Assembly: GCA_003164275.1 (NCBI GenBank)
Contig: PLSY01000206.1
Coordinates: 1-23,535, forward strand
Origin: Acidimicrobiaceae bacterium
Lineage (GTDB): Bacteria; Actinomycetota; Acidimicrobiia; Acidimicrobiales; RAAP-2
Length of the DNA stretch: 23,535 nucleotides
Reading direction: 5' to 3'
Shown here: positions 1-6,992 of the stretch, one piece after another
How the letters are laid out: the number at the start of each line of letters is the position of its first letter
Numbering within the stretch: position 1 is the stretch's first letter
The notes under the pieces: model-generated
Database searches by the model: none
Told to the model about the DNA's origin: nothing
What the model saw: only the letters and a program-made list of their open reading frames with translations
Translations under genes and position numbers: made by a program

Positions 1-669
1 GGTTTTGACATGAGGCAACGGGGACCGGACGGGCCCGAACCCCTCAGAGTTGTTCCAGATCTGGCTGAACCTCCCTGCAAGCCACAAGATGGTGGACCCC
101 TACTTCACGATGTTCTGGCGTGAAGAGCTCCCGCAGCCAGTGATCAAGGACGACGCCGGTAGAACCGTCGAGGTCACTGTCGTAGCCGGCCCGTTCGGGG
201 ACGCCGTGCCATTGCCGCCACCTCCTGACTCCTGGGCTTCGCAGTCTGACTCCGAAGTCGCCATCTGGCAGGCACGCTTCGAGCCGGAGGCACAGTTGAC
301 TCTTCCGGTCACCGATCGCCCTGAGACGGTGCGCACCATGTATGTCTTTGCCGGAGCAGTCGACATCGGCGAAACGAAGTTGCCGGCACCGGTGGGGGCG
401 GTGCTTCGCTCGGATTCCCCGCTGGAGGTCACGGCAGGGAGGAGGGCGCTGAGATCCTCATCCTCCAAGGACGGCCGATCGGCGAGCCGGTTGCGCAGTA
501 TGGACCTTTCGTCATGAACGACCAGGCGGGAATCGAGCAGGCGTTCAGCGACTACCAGCGAACTGGCTTTGGCGGGTGGCCGTGGGCCACGGATGATCCC
601 GTGCACCCAGCCGATGCTGGTCGATTCGCCATCCATCCTGACGGACACAGGGAAGACCCTGGCGAATAG
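1..669 (+). pseudogene. Pirin family protein, 3' part, apparently frameshifted
   Basis: Pirins are bicupin proteins, some with quercetinase activity. The read between bases 35 and 440 matches the pirin mid-region (FQIWLNLPA, then HKMVDPYFTMFW) in the frame that starts at base 2. That frame runs into a stop at 11-13, and only the frame starting at base 1 is open to the left edge, so a frameshift near bases 25-35 is likely. Near 437-445 the match returns to the first frame and gives a typical pirin C-terminus (GRPIGEPVAQYGPFVMN, then IEQAFSDYQRTGFG) ending at TAG 667-669. Both shifts lie in G/C runs and look like one extra and one missing base. The N-terminal half of the roughly 300-residue family lies outside the window. 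Either this is a decayed gene or the sequence has indel errors. The family call is firm. Confidence 0.82.
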
Positions 670-721
670 TCCGGTGTCCGGCCGACTATCGCCCAAACGT
701 TCCCTTCGAGCCGCAGGCTTC

Positions 722-748
722 GGCCCTCAGCTTGGGGACCTGAGGGCC
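722..748 (+). terminator. Hairpin downstream of the pirin gene, candidate terminator
   Basis: A perfect 9-bp inverted repeat has arms GGCCCTCAG (722-730) and CTGAGGGCC (740-748) with a 9-base loop. It starts 53 bases after the pirin stop and is the strongest local structure before the next gene. No T-run follows, so it would be an atypical terminator. Its CCTCAG/CTGAGG core resembles the hairpins at 11903 and 23478. Confidence 0.45.
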
Positions 749-872
749 CTCGGTTGCCGTCGGGTGGCCAGCCAGTGTGGAGGGCGGGTCTAGTTGACCG
801 TGTCCGGCGAACTATCTCCATTGGTGGCGGTCGCCCCGACCAGTCACAATGGGGAGAGGAGGTGGTCAGGCG

Positions 873-1250
873 ATGAAACGCAAGCGGCTTTTACTGGTGG
901 TGCTTGGAGCAGGTGCAGTGGTGGCGGTTGGCCTGTCGCGAAAGGCGAAGGCTGACCGGGAACGCTCTTTGAGCGTGGCCAACTACACACCAGCCACTGA
1001 GGATTCCCTTGGGTTGGTGGAGGTCGAGAGCGAAGATGTCGACGATGACGGCAACCTCGTTATCGATGACCTCGCTGTGGCGTTGGACGACGATGGAACG
1101 ATCGTGGCCACCGACGAGACGATCGCCGTCATCACGCCAGATGGTGACACCGTCATCGACGAACGGCTCTCGGTCATTGGAACGGACGGGAAACTCCACT
1201 CCATAGGAGAGGGCATCTCTGTCACGGAAGCTGACGACGAACCATCTTGA
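873..1250 (+). CDS. Small membrane-anchored acidic repeat protein, unknown function
   Basis: This 125-residue protein is not recognised. The ATG at 873 is preferred over the in-frame ATG at 849 because a GAGGAGGT-like ribosome site (about 855-863) sits ten bases before it. The N-terminus is MKRKR followed by a hydrophobic stretch (residues 6-20) and then LSRKAK, which suggests a single membrane anchor with the rest outside the cytoplasm. The remainder is very acidic. It contains four consecutive units of 15-16 residues, each with a DG turn (G60, G75, G91, G106) followed by alternating hydrophobic residues, like short beta hairpins. The first unit has a DxDxDG pattern (residues 55-60) that recalls calcium-binding loops. 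It stands alone between pirin and an aldo/keto reductase. The gene call is good; calcium binding is only a suggestion. Confidence 0.72.
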   Translation: MKRKRLLLVVLGAGAVVAVGLSRKAKADRERSLSVANYTPATEDSLGLVEVESEDVDDDGNLVIDDLAVALDDDGTIVATDETIAVITPDGDTVIDERLSVIGTDGKLHSIGEGISVTEADDEPS

Positions 1251-1304
1251 TCAGCTCCTCGGGTTCGAAGGTCTAGAACCAGCTTCAACAGCGCGAGGTC
1301 TCGC

Positions 1305-2324
1305 GTGTCCGTAGTGCCAACTCGGCATCTCGGCCCCGAGGGCTTGGCCGTCGGTGCTGTCGGCTTCGGCGCAATGAGCTTCGGTGGGGCCTACGGACAG
1401 CCGCTCGAGGATGGCGATAGGGCCGCGGCAGCGGTGGTCGACCGGGCACTCGAGCTTGGCGTCACCCTCTTTGACACGGCCGATAGGTACGGCGCCAGCG
1501 AGGGCATCCTCGGTTCCGCCGTCAGGAACCGACGCCAACGGGTGGTCCTGGCGACCAAGTTCGGCATCGTGTCAGGGCCATTCGATGGGAACGAAGCCAA
1601 GATCGACGGTCGCCCCGAGTACGTGCGTCGGCGTATCGAACGATCGCTCAAGCGTCTCGGAACCGACTATGTAGACCTCTACTACCTGCACCGTGTTGAT
1701 CCCCAGACGCCCATCGAAGAGACCATCGGTGCCATGGCCGAGCTCGTCTCCGAGGGCAAGGTTCGCCACCTCGGGCTCTCTGAGGCTGCCCCCGACACCA
1801 TCCGACGCGCCGCAGCCGTCCACCCGATCACGGCTCTCCAGTCGGAGTGGTCTCTTTGGGAACGAAGCATCGAGGCCGAAGTCCTTCCGGCCTGTCGCGA
1901 GCTGCAGATTGGCATCGTGCCGTACAGTCCCCTCGGACGGGGTGCCCTGACCGGGACGGTGCGGTCCCGGTCGGACCTCGGAGAACACGACCATCGCCTG
2001 GCACTGCCATGGTTCTCGGAGGAAGCGATCAACCAGAACCTGGGAGCGCTCGACACACTGAAGGCGATCGCCGACGAGGAGGGTGCCACCCCAGGCCAGA
2101 TCGCTCTGGCATGGCTGCTGGCCAAGGGACCTGATGTGGTGCCCATCCCGGGGACTCGCCGAGTCGCCTACCTCGAGGAGAACACCGCCGCAGCGTGGAT
2201 CTCCCTCAGCGCCCAACAGATCGCCGAACTCGACGCCATCACGGCAGTCGGCGACCGTGAGCAGTCCGCGGCGCTTGGGGCAAGAAACTGGTTCGAGGGA
2301 GTCTCACCACCCTTGCATGGCTAG
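1305..2324 (+). CDS. Aldo/keto reductase
   Basis: A 339-residue NADPH-dependent carbonyl reductase of the aldo/keto reductase superfamily, a cytoplasmic TIM barrel. The catalytic tetrad is visible: Asp57 and Tyr62 in FDTADRYG, Lys85 in LATKFG and His129 in LYYLHR. The cofactor-side motifs [11 protein letters not shown] and VVPIPGTRR are present too, and the length is typical for the AKR11-13-like bacterial group. The start is GTG 1305 with GCGAGG upstream. The substrate cannot be read from the sequence. The stop lies four bases from the stop of the convergent ROK gene, leaving no room for an independent terminator between them. Confidence 0.93.
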   Translation: MSVVPTRHLGPEGLAVGAVGFGAMSFGGAYGQPLEDGDRAAAAVVDRALELGVTLFDTADRYGASEGILGSAVRNRRQRVVLATKFGIVSGPFDGNEAKIDGRPEYVRRRIERSLKRLGTDYVDLYYLHRVDPQTPIEETIGAMAELVSEGKVRHLGLSEAAPDTIRRAAAVHPITALQSEWSLWERSIEAEVLPACRELQIGIVPYSPLGRGALTGTVRSRSDLGEHDHRLALPWFSEEAINQNLGALDTLKAIADEEGATPGQIALAWLLAKGPDVVPIPGTRRVAYLEENTAAAWISLSAQQIAELDAITAVGDREQSAALGARNWFEGVSPPLHG

Positions 2325-2328
2325 CCCC

Positions 2329-3501
2329 TCAACCCATTTGTGCCGACCAGGCCAGGATGCCTTCGTCAGATAGGAACGTTGCGAAGCCATTTTCCGCTGC
2401 GCCAACCAGCGGGGCGTCGTCGAGAAAGTGGGCCGGGATGATCGGCGGTGCGGGTGCGGTCCTGAACTGCATGAGTCCGGCGCGGTAGGCGGTTGTCACT
2501 TCTTCTCCGGCGACGGCGAGGATGTCACGGCCCAGTCCTCCGATGGTGACGACGCTCGGATCGAAGGCGTTCACCAGGCCGGCTGCTCCGCGACCCACTG
2601 ATCTACCTATGGCTCGCACGGCCTCGAGTTCCTCCGGACCGCCGGCCAGGGCGGCGCTAATGACCCGTCGCGTAAAGGTGACCTCGTCTGCGGGAATGGG
2701 GCGTCGGAGGGTCTTGGCGAGGGCGATCCCGTTGAGACTGGTGTTCCAACAGCCGAAGGCACCGCATCGGCACTGCAGGCTCGGGTCCCCGAACGGCATG
2801 TGACCGAACTCCCCCGCCATCCCGTGCGATCCAAGCAGCGCCGTGCCCCCTTCGATGACGGCCCCACCCAAGCCAGAGTCCATGAAGAGATGCACCATGG
2901 TGTCGGCGTCGACGGCTGCCCCTCGTCTGGACTCGGCGATGGCAGCGAAGGTGGCATCGTTGCCGGTCACCAGCCGACAGTCGGGGCCGATTCGGGGCCA
3001 CAGCACGGAGAGATCGACCTCGCGCCAGGCGAGGTTCGGGGCGAGGACCAAGAGATTGCCCATGACCGTTCCAGGGACCGCAACGGCGACGGCCCGCACG
3101 CGGTTGGCGAACCTCCGGCGGAATCGCCGGAGGTGGGTCGTGATCGTCTCGAACACGACATGTTGGTCGCGCTGGTGTGGCCCTTCGACCGCGTCGACCT
3201 TGCCCCCGCCAATCTCGATGACTGCCACTCGCCAGGTCTCGTGCGCAATGGCAACGGCCACCACAAGGGGTCCACTGGGGTGCGGGTGAAGGGAGGTCGT
3301 CGGCCTTCCACGGGTCCCGGTGGAGGGCAGCGGCCGTTCCGTGAGCAGGTCCAAAGCCACCAAGCGGGCAATGGTCTCGGTGGCGAAGCCGCTCGACATG
3401 CCCAGCTGCCGGGTCGCCGACGACCGGGAGATGCCGGGTTGCTCATGCACGGCGCGCAACACGGCCAGCTGGCCTGACACCCGCGTCGTCAGTCGCTCCA
3501 C
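2329..3501 (-). CDS. ROK family transcriptional regulator
   Basis: A 390-residue ROK repressor of the NagC/XylR type. Residues 5-60 form a winged helix-turn-helix (SRSSATRQLGMSSGFATETIA falls in its recognition part). The sugar-kinase-like domain follows. The N-terminal phosphate loop of true sugar kinases (DxGGT) is not recognisable, which fits a regulator rather than a kinase. Sugar-pocket features are kept: GNDA around Asp182, AGEFGH ending at His234, and the ROK zinc site CRCGAFGC (Cys244, Cys246, Cys251). The usual Glu after GC(L) is Asn253. The GTG start at 3501 has a strong AAGGAG site on the minus strand (about 3506-3511). It is divergent from the exporter at 3546 with 44 bases between, so it probably controls that unit and itself in response to a sugar or sugar phosphate. 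Confidence 0.92.
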   Translation of the reverse strand: MERLTTRVSGQLAVLRAVHEQPGISRSSATRQLGMSSGFATETIARLVALDLLTERPLPSTGTRGRPTTSLHPHPSGPLVVAVAIAHETWRVAVIEIGGGKVDAVEGPHQRDQHVVFETITTHLRRFRRRFANRVRAVAVAVPGTVMGNLLVLAPNLAWREVDLSVLWPRIGPDCRLVTGNDATFAAIAESRRGAAVDADTMVHLFMDSGLGGAVIEGGTALLGSHGMAGEFGHMPFGDPSLQCRCGAFGCWNTSLNGIALAKTLRRPIPADEVTFTRRVISAALAGGPEELEAVRAIGRSVGRGAAGLVNAFDPSVVTIGGLGRDILAVAGEEVTTAYRAGLMQFRTAPAPPIIPAHFLDDAPLVGAAENGFATFLSDEGILAWSAQMG

Positions 3502-3510
3502 ACGCTCTCC

Positions 3511-3538
3511 TTGAATTTACTCTTCCACCGAGTATAAT
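3511..3538 (+). promoter_or_regulatory. Sigma-70-type promoter of the MFS-HAD operon
   Basis: TTGAAT (3511-3516) and TATAAT (3533-3538) are separated by 16 bases, a near-consensus housekeeping promoter and unusually AT-rich here. Transcription should start about seven bases after the -10 box, at or next to the GTG of the exporter (3546). That implies a leaderless mRNA, which is common in actinobacteria. The minus-strand ribosome site of the ROK gene overlaps the -35 side. Confidence 0.8.
3518..3534. promoter_or_regulatory. Inverted repeat in the promoter spacer, candidate ROK operator
   Basis: TACTC (3518-3522) and GAGTA (3530-3534) form a perfect inverted repeat around seven bases. It occupies the -35/-10 spacer and the first bases of the -10 box. 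Its position suits repression of the exporter operon by the adjacent ROK protein. The arms are short, so this is a candidate only. Confidence 0.42.
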
Positions 3539-3545
3539 ACGGCAA

Positions 3546-4859
3546 GTGACCCTCGCCGAAGGTCTTCCCCGTCCGACCCCCATCGACCGCAAGTCCATGT
3601 TGGGTTTGATGGCACTGGCCACTGCAGCCTTCGTCTACGTGACCGCAGAGACCCTGCCCGTGGGCCTGCTGCCTCAGATGGCCGCTGGCCTGCACGTTAG
3701 AGACGGAGCCATCGGACTCCTGGTTACGATCTATGCCGCCGTGGCCGGGTTCACGGCAATACCGCTGACAGCTCTGGTCAGCCAGCGATCCCGTCGACAA
3801 GTAGTCGTAGCTGCAGCCTCGATCCTCGCCGTGTCTCAACTGGCCATGGCCCTCTCCCCCAACTATGGGATGTTGCTCGGAGCAAGAATCGTCTGCGCCT
3901 TCGCTCACGGCGTCTTCTGGTCGGTCGTGGCTCCAGTGGCAGCGCGCCTGGTCGCACCGGAGCGCACCGGGCATGCCACAGCCATTGTGTTCACCGGGAA
4001 CTCCCTCGCCCTGGTGCTCGGAACCCCGATCGCCACCGCACTCGGCGACCTGCTGGGCTGGCGAGCAGCCACCGCACTCGTGGGAGTGGTGGCTGCGATG
4101 AGCGCCGTCGCCATGTGGTTCATCCTCCCGTCGCTCCCCTCGCACGCACCCATGGGCAACACTCGGTCTCGGCTGGCAGCCGTTCCTTCGGCATTGCGCA
4201 GCCGTTCGCTGGTGGCCGTTTCAGTAGTCACCACTCTCTTGGTCGTCGGCCACTTCACGGCGTACACCTACATCTCGAACCTGATCCGAAGTGATGCCGG
4301 ACTCACAGGCCTCGGGCTGGCTGTGATCCTCCTCGCCTATGGCATCGCCGGAGTCGGCGGTCTCGGGCTCACCGGTCTGGTCACCGACCGCCGACCACGG
4401 ATGGCCGCGGCAACGTGCGCCGTCGCCCTCACCGCCGCCCTTGGCGCGCTCCTCACGATCGGACCCGGGTCGGTCGGATTCACCATCGGCTCTGTCGTGG
4501 TCTGGGGTGCGGCCTTCACGGCACTCCCGGTGTGCCTCCAGTCCGCCGTTCTGCGTGTCGCTCCGAGATCGGCCGACACGGCCTCGGCCCTGTATGTGGT
4601 GGCGTTCCAGGTCGGGATAGGAGGCGGAGCACTTGTCGGGTCCATCCTTGTGGATAGCGGGCGGCTGGCCGAGCTGCCTCTGGTAGGCATGGTGTTTGCC
4701 GCAGTCGGGACGTTGGTCCTGCTTGCAGCTCGTCGGGCATTCCCGCGCAGAGTTGGACCTCCAGACAGCCCTAGCTACGACGATGACGATCAGCCAGTGA
4801 GCCCGGCCGAGCCGACCCTTTCCTACGCCTCAAACAGCCCATCGGAGGTGCTGCTGTGA
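3546..4859 (+). CDS. MFS transporter, DHA1-type efflux (AraJ/sugar efflux-like)
   Basis: A 437-residue, twelve-helix major facilitator resembling bacterial drug and sugar exporters of the AraJ/YdhP/SotB group. Helix 1 contains TAETLPVGLLPQMA, a hallmark of this subgroup. The loop after helix 2 is SQRSRRQVV, and helix 4 has GARIVCAFAHGVFWSVV. A hydrophilic acidic tail (about residues 405-437) follows the last helix. GTG 3546 is chosen because it coincides with the predicted transcription start. Its stop overlaps the GTG of the HAD gene (GTGA, 4856-4859), so the two are probably translationally coupled. With a ROK regulator and a phosphatase, export of a sugar or sugar-like compound is the best guess, but the substrate is not shown. 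Confidence 0.9.
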   Translation: MTLAEGLPRPTPIDRKSMLGLMALATAAFVYVTAETLPVGLLPQMAAGLHVRDGAIGLLVTIYAAVAGFTAIPLTALVSQRSRRQVVVAAASILAVSQLAMALSPNYGMLLGARIVCAFAHGVFWSVVAPVAARLVAPERTGHATAIVFTGNSLALVLGTPIATALGDLLGWRAATALVGVVAAMSAVAMWFILPSLPSHAPMGNTRSRLAAVPSALRSRSLVAVSVVTTLLVVGHFTAYTYISNLIRSDAGLTGLGLAVILLAYGIAGVGGLGLTGLVTDRRPRMAAATCAVALTAALGALLTIGPGSVGFTIGSVVVWGAAFTALPVCLQSAVLRVAPRSADTASALYVVAFQVGIGGGALVGSILVDSGRLAELPLVGMVFAAVGTLVLLAARRAFPRRVGPPDSPSYDDDDQPVSPAEPTLSYASNSPSEVLL

Positions 4860-5527
4860 CCGAGACCGTACTGCCACTCGCCGCCGAGGCCTTGCTGGTC
4901 GACATGGACGGAACCCTGCTTGACAGTGCCGCCGCCATCGAAGCCGGTTGGCGGTCCTTTGCCGTGCGGTGGGGTCTCGACCCGGACGAGCTCTTCGGCC
5001 AGGTCCACGGTCGGCGAGCGACAGACGTCATCGCCCAATACGCATCCCGACTGCCGATCTCGCAAGAGGACGCCGTCGCTGACCACCGACAGAACAGTGG
5101 GATAGACCCAGCCAGCGTCATAGCTCTCCCTGGCGCCCTCGATCTCTTGAGATCAACGCCAAGCGAGCGCCTCGTTGTGGTCTCAAGCGGAACCAGGGCC
5201 GAGGTCCGCCTCCGGCTGGAGGCAGCAGGGCTTCCTCCAGTTCCCAACATCGTCGGAGCCGACGATGTTGACCAGGGCAAGCCCTCCCCTGACCCCTACG
5301 TCATGGGAGCGAAGTTGCTGGGGTTGGACCCGGACCAGTGTCTGGTCTTTGAAGACGCCCCAGCTGGGATCGAATCTGCGAGCGCTGCCGGGTGCACCAC
5401 TGTCGGCCTCTTGACCACCCACACCCCTGCCGAGATGGCAGGATCGACGTACATCGTCAAGGACCTCTCTGCCATCAGCGTGACGTTCCACGACGGCAGC
5501 CTCTCCGTCACCGTGCCAGTCGGCTGA
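4856..5527 (+). CDS. HAD family hydrolase, sugar-phosphatase-like
   Basis: A 223-residue HAD phosphatase of the beta-phosphoglucomutase/sugar-phosphatase subfamily (HxpB/YfbT and DOG2-like). Motif I is DMDGTLLDS, with nucleophile Asp16 and acid/base Asp18. Motif II is VVSSGT (around Ser110-111). Motif III is Lys142 in GKPSPDPY, and motif IV is FEDAPAGI (Glu166, Asp167). A helical cap lies at about residues 25-90. Everything needed for hydrolysis of a small phosphorylated metabolite is present. The GTG start overlaps the exporter stop by four bases. The pairing suggests that a phosphorylated sugar is dephosphorylated and then exported, under ROK control. That role is inference. Confidence 0.9.
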   Translation: MTETVLPLAAEALLVDMDGTLLDSAAAIEAGWRSFAVRWGLDPDELFGQVHGRRATDVIAQYASRLPISQEDAVADHRQNSGIDPASVIALPGALDLLRSTPSERLVVVSSGTRAEVRLRLEAAGLPPVPNIVGADDVDQGKPSPDPYVMGAKLLGLDPDQCLVFEDAPAGIESASAAGCTTVGLLTTHTPAEMAGSTYIVKDLSAISVTFHDGSLSVTVPVG

Positions 5528-5528
5528 T

Positions 5529-5541
5529 CCGCCTTCGGCGG
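5529..5541 (+). terminator. Short GC hairpin after the HAD gene
   Basis: CCGCC, TTC, GGCGG forms a 5-bp all-GC stem two bases after the HAD stop codon, with CTTTT about ten bases further on (5551-5555). It is a plausible weak terminator for the MFS-HAD transcript. Confidence 0.45.
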
Positions 5542-5668
5542 CAGGAGCTGCTTTTCCACTGTCAGTAGTGGCAACGTGCATCGTTGGTGTGTGAATAAGT
5601 GCGGACGAGCTCGGATCCAGCTTCGATCTCCTTGCAACGACTTCGCGAAGCAGCAGTCAACCTGAGGG

Positions 5669-5714
5669 AGCGTTACCGACGACGGGCACTCCACAACCCG
5701 GCGTCCGTAACGCT
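5669..5714. repeat. Long imperfect inverted repeat (46 bases)
   Basis: The arms pair over 18 positions with 16 matches: AGCGTTAC with GTAACGCT, then GACG with CGTC, then CGGG with CCCG, around a 10-base loop (5687-5696). The two mismatches (C5677/C5706 and A5682/G5701) are symmetrically placed. It lies between convergent genes, where a bidirectional terminator or structured RNA is possible. No T-run flanks it. Its function is unknown. Confidence 0.6.
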
Positions 5715-5941
5715 GCGACCTCGAATATCCGGCAATGCTGAACAGAAGGATTGAGCGCCGGACCATTTCAGTTGTACCACCCGATGGTTACACGAGTGTC
5801 ATTTCGCCCTGACCGTAGAATGAACTCTTTGTGCAGTTCCTTCGGAGTGCGAGAGCTCTCCTCCGTTGAGGTTCCCCCGGAGTGGAGTTCGACGATCTCA
5901 GCCGTAGGAGCCGAGAGCGGAGCACGACCGGACTTGAAGCC

Positions 5942-6859
5942 TCAGTCCTTGAAGTAGTGCTTGAAGTAGTGCCCTTCATTGAGATCGTCGATGAGACCGG
6001 GATGCGTCGGGTGCCAGTCCAACAACTCTTGGGTAAACGTGCTCGAGGCGGGGTTGTCGAGGGAGGCGAAGAAGGCGAGGTAGTCGAAGTAGTCGGCCAC
6101 CTCCTCGGGTGCGATGCTGACTGCCGGCACGCCGAGCTGGTGGCCGATGACCTCGGCGATCTCACGGAACGGCACGCCTTCATCGCCGACCGCATGGAGT
6201 CGCGAGCCACCCGGGGCAGCTTCGAGGGCCAGGCGAAAGAGACGCGCTGCGTCGAGGGTATGGCCGGCCGGCCAACGATTCGACCCATCGCCGACGTAGC
6301 CGGCTTTACCGTTCTTGCGAGCGAAGCGGATCAGCGCCGGTGTGAAACCGGTGTGGTCGAGCGAGCTGTGAACGAGTGGTGGGAGGCGAACGACGCTCGA
6401 TCGGACTCCCCTGTCTGACAGGGCAATGACCACATTCTCGGCATCGATTCTGGGTCCCGCCTCCATGACATCGGACTCCGTCGCCGTGCCCTCCACGCCG
6501 CCGAATGCCAGCGGGAGCGTTCCCGACGTCCCAACGAATGGCTTCCCGCTATCGGCGAGCGCCTCGCCCATAGCCTGGATGGCCCGCAGGTCGGCATCGA
6601 GCGCTCCGTCCATGTCACCGGTGTTCATCTCTTGGTGCTTGAAGGCGAGGTGGATGACTCCGTCCGATTCCGACACCGCCTTTCCCAAGCTGTCGTGGTC
6701 ATCGAGCGAGCCGAGATGCACGTCGGCCCCTAGGGCCGCCACTACTGAGGCGGACGCGTCGGAACGGGCCAAACCGACGACTTGATGACCGGCCGAGAGC
6801 AGCTCCGGGATGACAGCTGAACCTATGTGTCCGGATGCTCCGGTAACGAAAACACGCAT
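5942..6859 (-). CDS. Atypical SDR / NAD(P)-dependent epimerase-like oxidoreductase
   Basis: A 305-residue Rossmann-fold protein of the extended/atypical short-chain dehydrogenase group. The nucleotide motif TGASGHIG is at residues 6-13 and LARSD follows the second strand. The canonical YxxxK catalytic pair is not evident where expected after the TSGT strand (the region reads PRIDAENVV), so it may be an atypical SDR with reductase or NAD(P)-binding function. ATG 6859 is preferred to upstream in-frame starts because AAGGAG lies six bases before it on the minus strand. Upstream codons would only translate the GAGGT repeat. The C-terminus ends in a small duplication (FKHYFKHYFKD). It is divergent from a TetR gene and probably controlled by it. 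Confidence 0.86.
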   Translation of the reverse strand: MRVFVTGASGHIGSAVIPELLSAGHQVVGLARSDASASVVAALGADVHLGSLDDHDSLGKAVSESDGVIHLAFKHQEMNTGDMDGALDADLRAIQAMGEALADSGKPFVGTSGTLPLAFGGVEGTATESDVMEAGPRIDAENVVIALSDRGVRSSVVRLPPLVHSSLDHTGFTPALIRFARKNGKAGYVGDGSNRWPAGHTLDAARLFRLALEAAPGGSRLHAVGDEGVPFREIAEVIGHQLGVPAVSIAPEEVADYFDYLAFFASLDNPASSTFTQELLDWHPTHPGLIDDLNEGHYFKHYFKD

Positions 6860-6880
6860 GGGATGCTCCTTCTTGCTCGT

Positions 6881-6920
6881 GAGGTGAGGTGAGGTGAGGT
6901 GAGGTGAGGTGAGGTGAGGT
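6881..6920. repeat. (GAGGT)8 tandem pentanucleotide repeat in the SDR leader
   Basis: Eight perfect head-to-tail GAGGT units are followed by a ninth, degenerate unit (GATGT). They lie between the predicted SDR transcription start (about 6934) and its ribosome site, so the mRNA leader would carry CACCT repeats. Such simple repeats are prone to slippage. The plus strand also has GG pairs every five bases, which could allow a two-quartet G-structure. Confidence 0.95.
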
Positions 6921-6921
6921 G

Positions 6922-6938
6922 ATGTCACCTGGTGTCAT
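6922..6938. promoter_or_regulatory. TetR operator copy 1 (candidate)
   Basis: This 17-bp near-palindrome reads ATG-T-CACC-T-GGTG-T-CAT. It differs at only its centre base from the copy at 6953. It covers the predicted transcription start of the SDR gene. Confidence 0.78.
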
Positions 6939-6940
6939 TA

Positions 6941-6969
6941 ACTGTATCATCTATGTCACCCGGTGTCAT
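6941..6969 (-). promoter_or_regulatory. SDR gene promoter
   Basis: On the minus strand, ATGACA (complement of 6964-6969) and TACAGT (complement of 6941-6946) are separated by 17 bases. They give five of six and four of six matches to sigma-70 boxes. Operator 2 overlaps the -35 box and operator 1 the start site. Confidence 0.55.
6953..6969. promoter_or_regulatory. TetR operator copy 2 (candidate)
   Basis: The second 17-bp near-palindrome has C instead of T at the centre. It lies 31 bp centre to centre from copy 1, about three helical turns, so both face the same side. It overlaps the -35 box and spacer of the SDR promoter and lies just upstream of the TetR -10 box, as expected for joint control of both genes. 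Confidence 0.8.
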
Positions 6970-6980
6970 CACCTGCTGGT

Positions 6981-6986
6981 TAGGAT
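6981..6986 (+). promoter_or_regulatory. -10 element of the TetR gene
   Basis: TAGGAT at 6981-6986 ends six bases before the ATG at 6993, implying a leaderless transcript. No good -35 box is visible. The expected place lies within operator 2. Confidence 0.45.
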
Positions 6987-6992
6987 CGTGCG

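Larger units (their letters stand above)
5528..5941. other. 414-base gap between HAD and SDR genes
   Basis: No convincing gene is seen on either strand. Besides the hairpin at 5529, a second small stem (CCACT/AGTGG, 5556-5571) and the long imperfect hairpin at 5669-5714 are present. Overlapping open frames have no recognisable protein features. The genes on both sides point into the gap, so it holds only 3' regions. Confidence 0.55.

Noticed and set aside
50..517. A self-contained 155-residue gene starting at TTG 50
   Set aside because: It is the middle of a pirin gene. Its last 25 or so residues are a frameshifted read of the conserved C-terminus, and the family match extends both upstream and downstream in another frame.
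5669..5714. Integron attC recombination site
   Set aside because: The hairpin shape is suggestive, but the arms do not match the RYYYAAC/GTTRRRY core sites and there is no integrase or cassette array.
6860..6928. A longer SDR protein starting with SPHLT repeats
   Set aside because: The residues only translate the GAGGT repeat. A proper AAGGAG site and the conserved MRVFVTGASG start support 6859.
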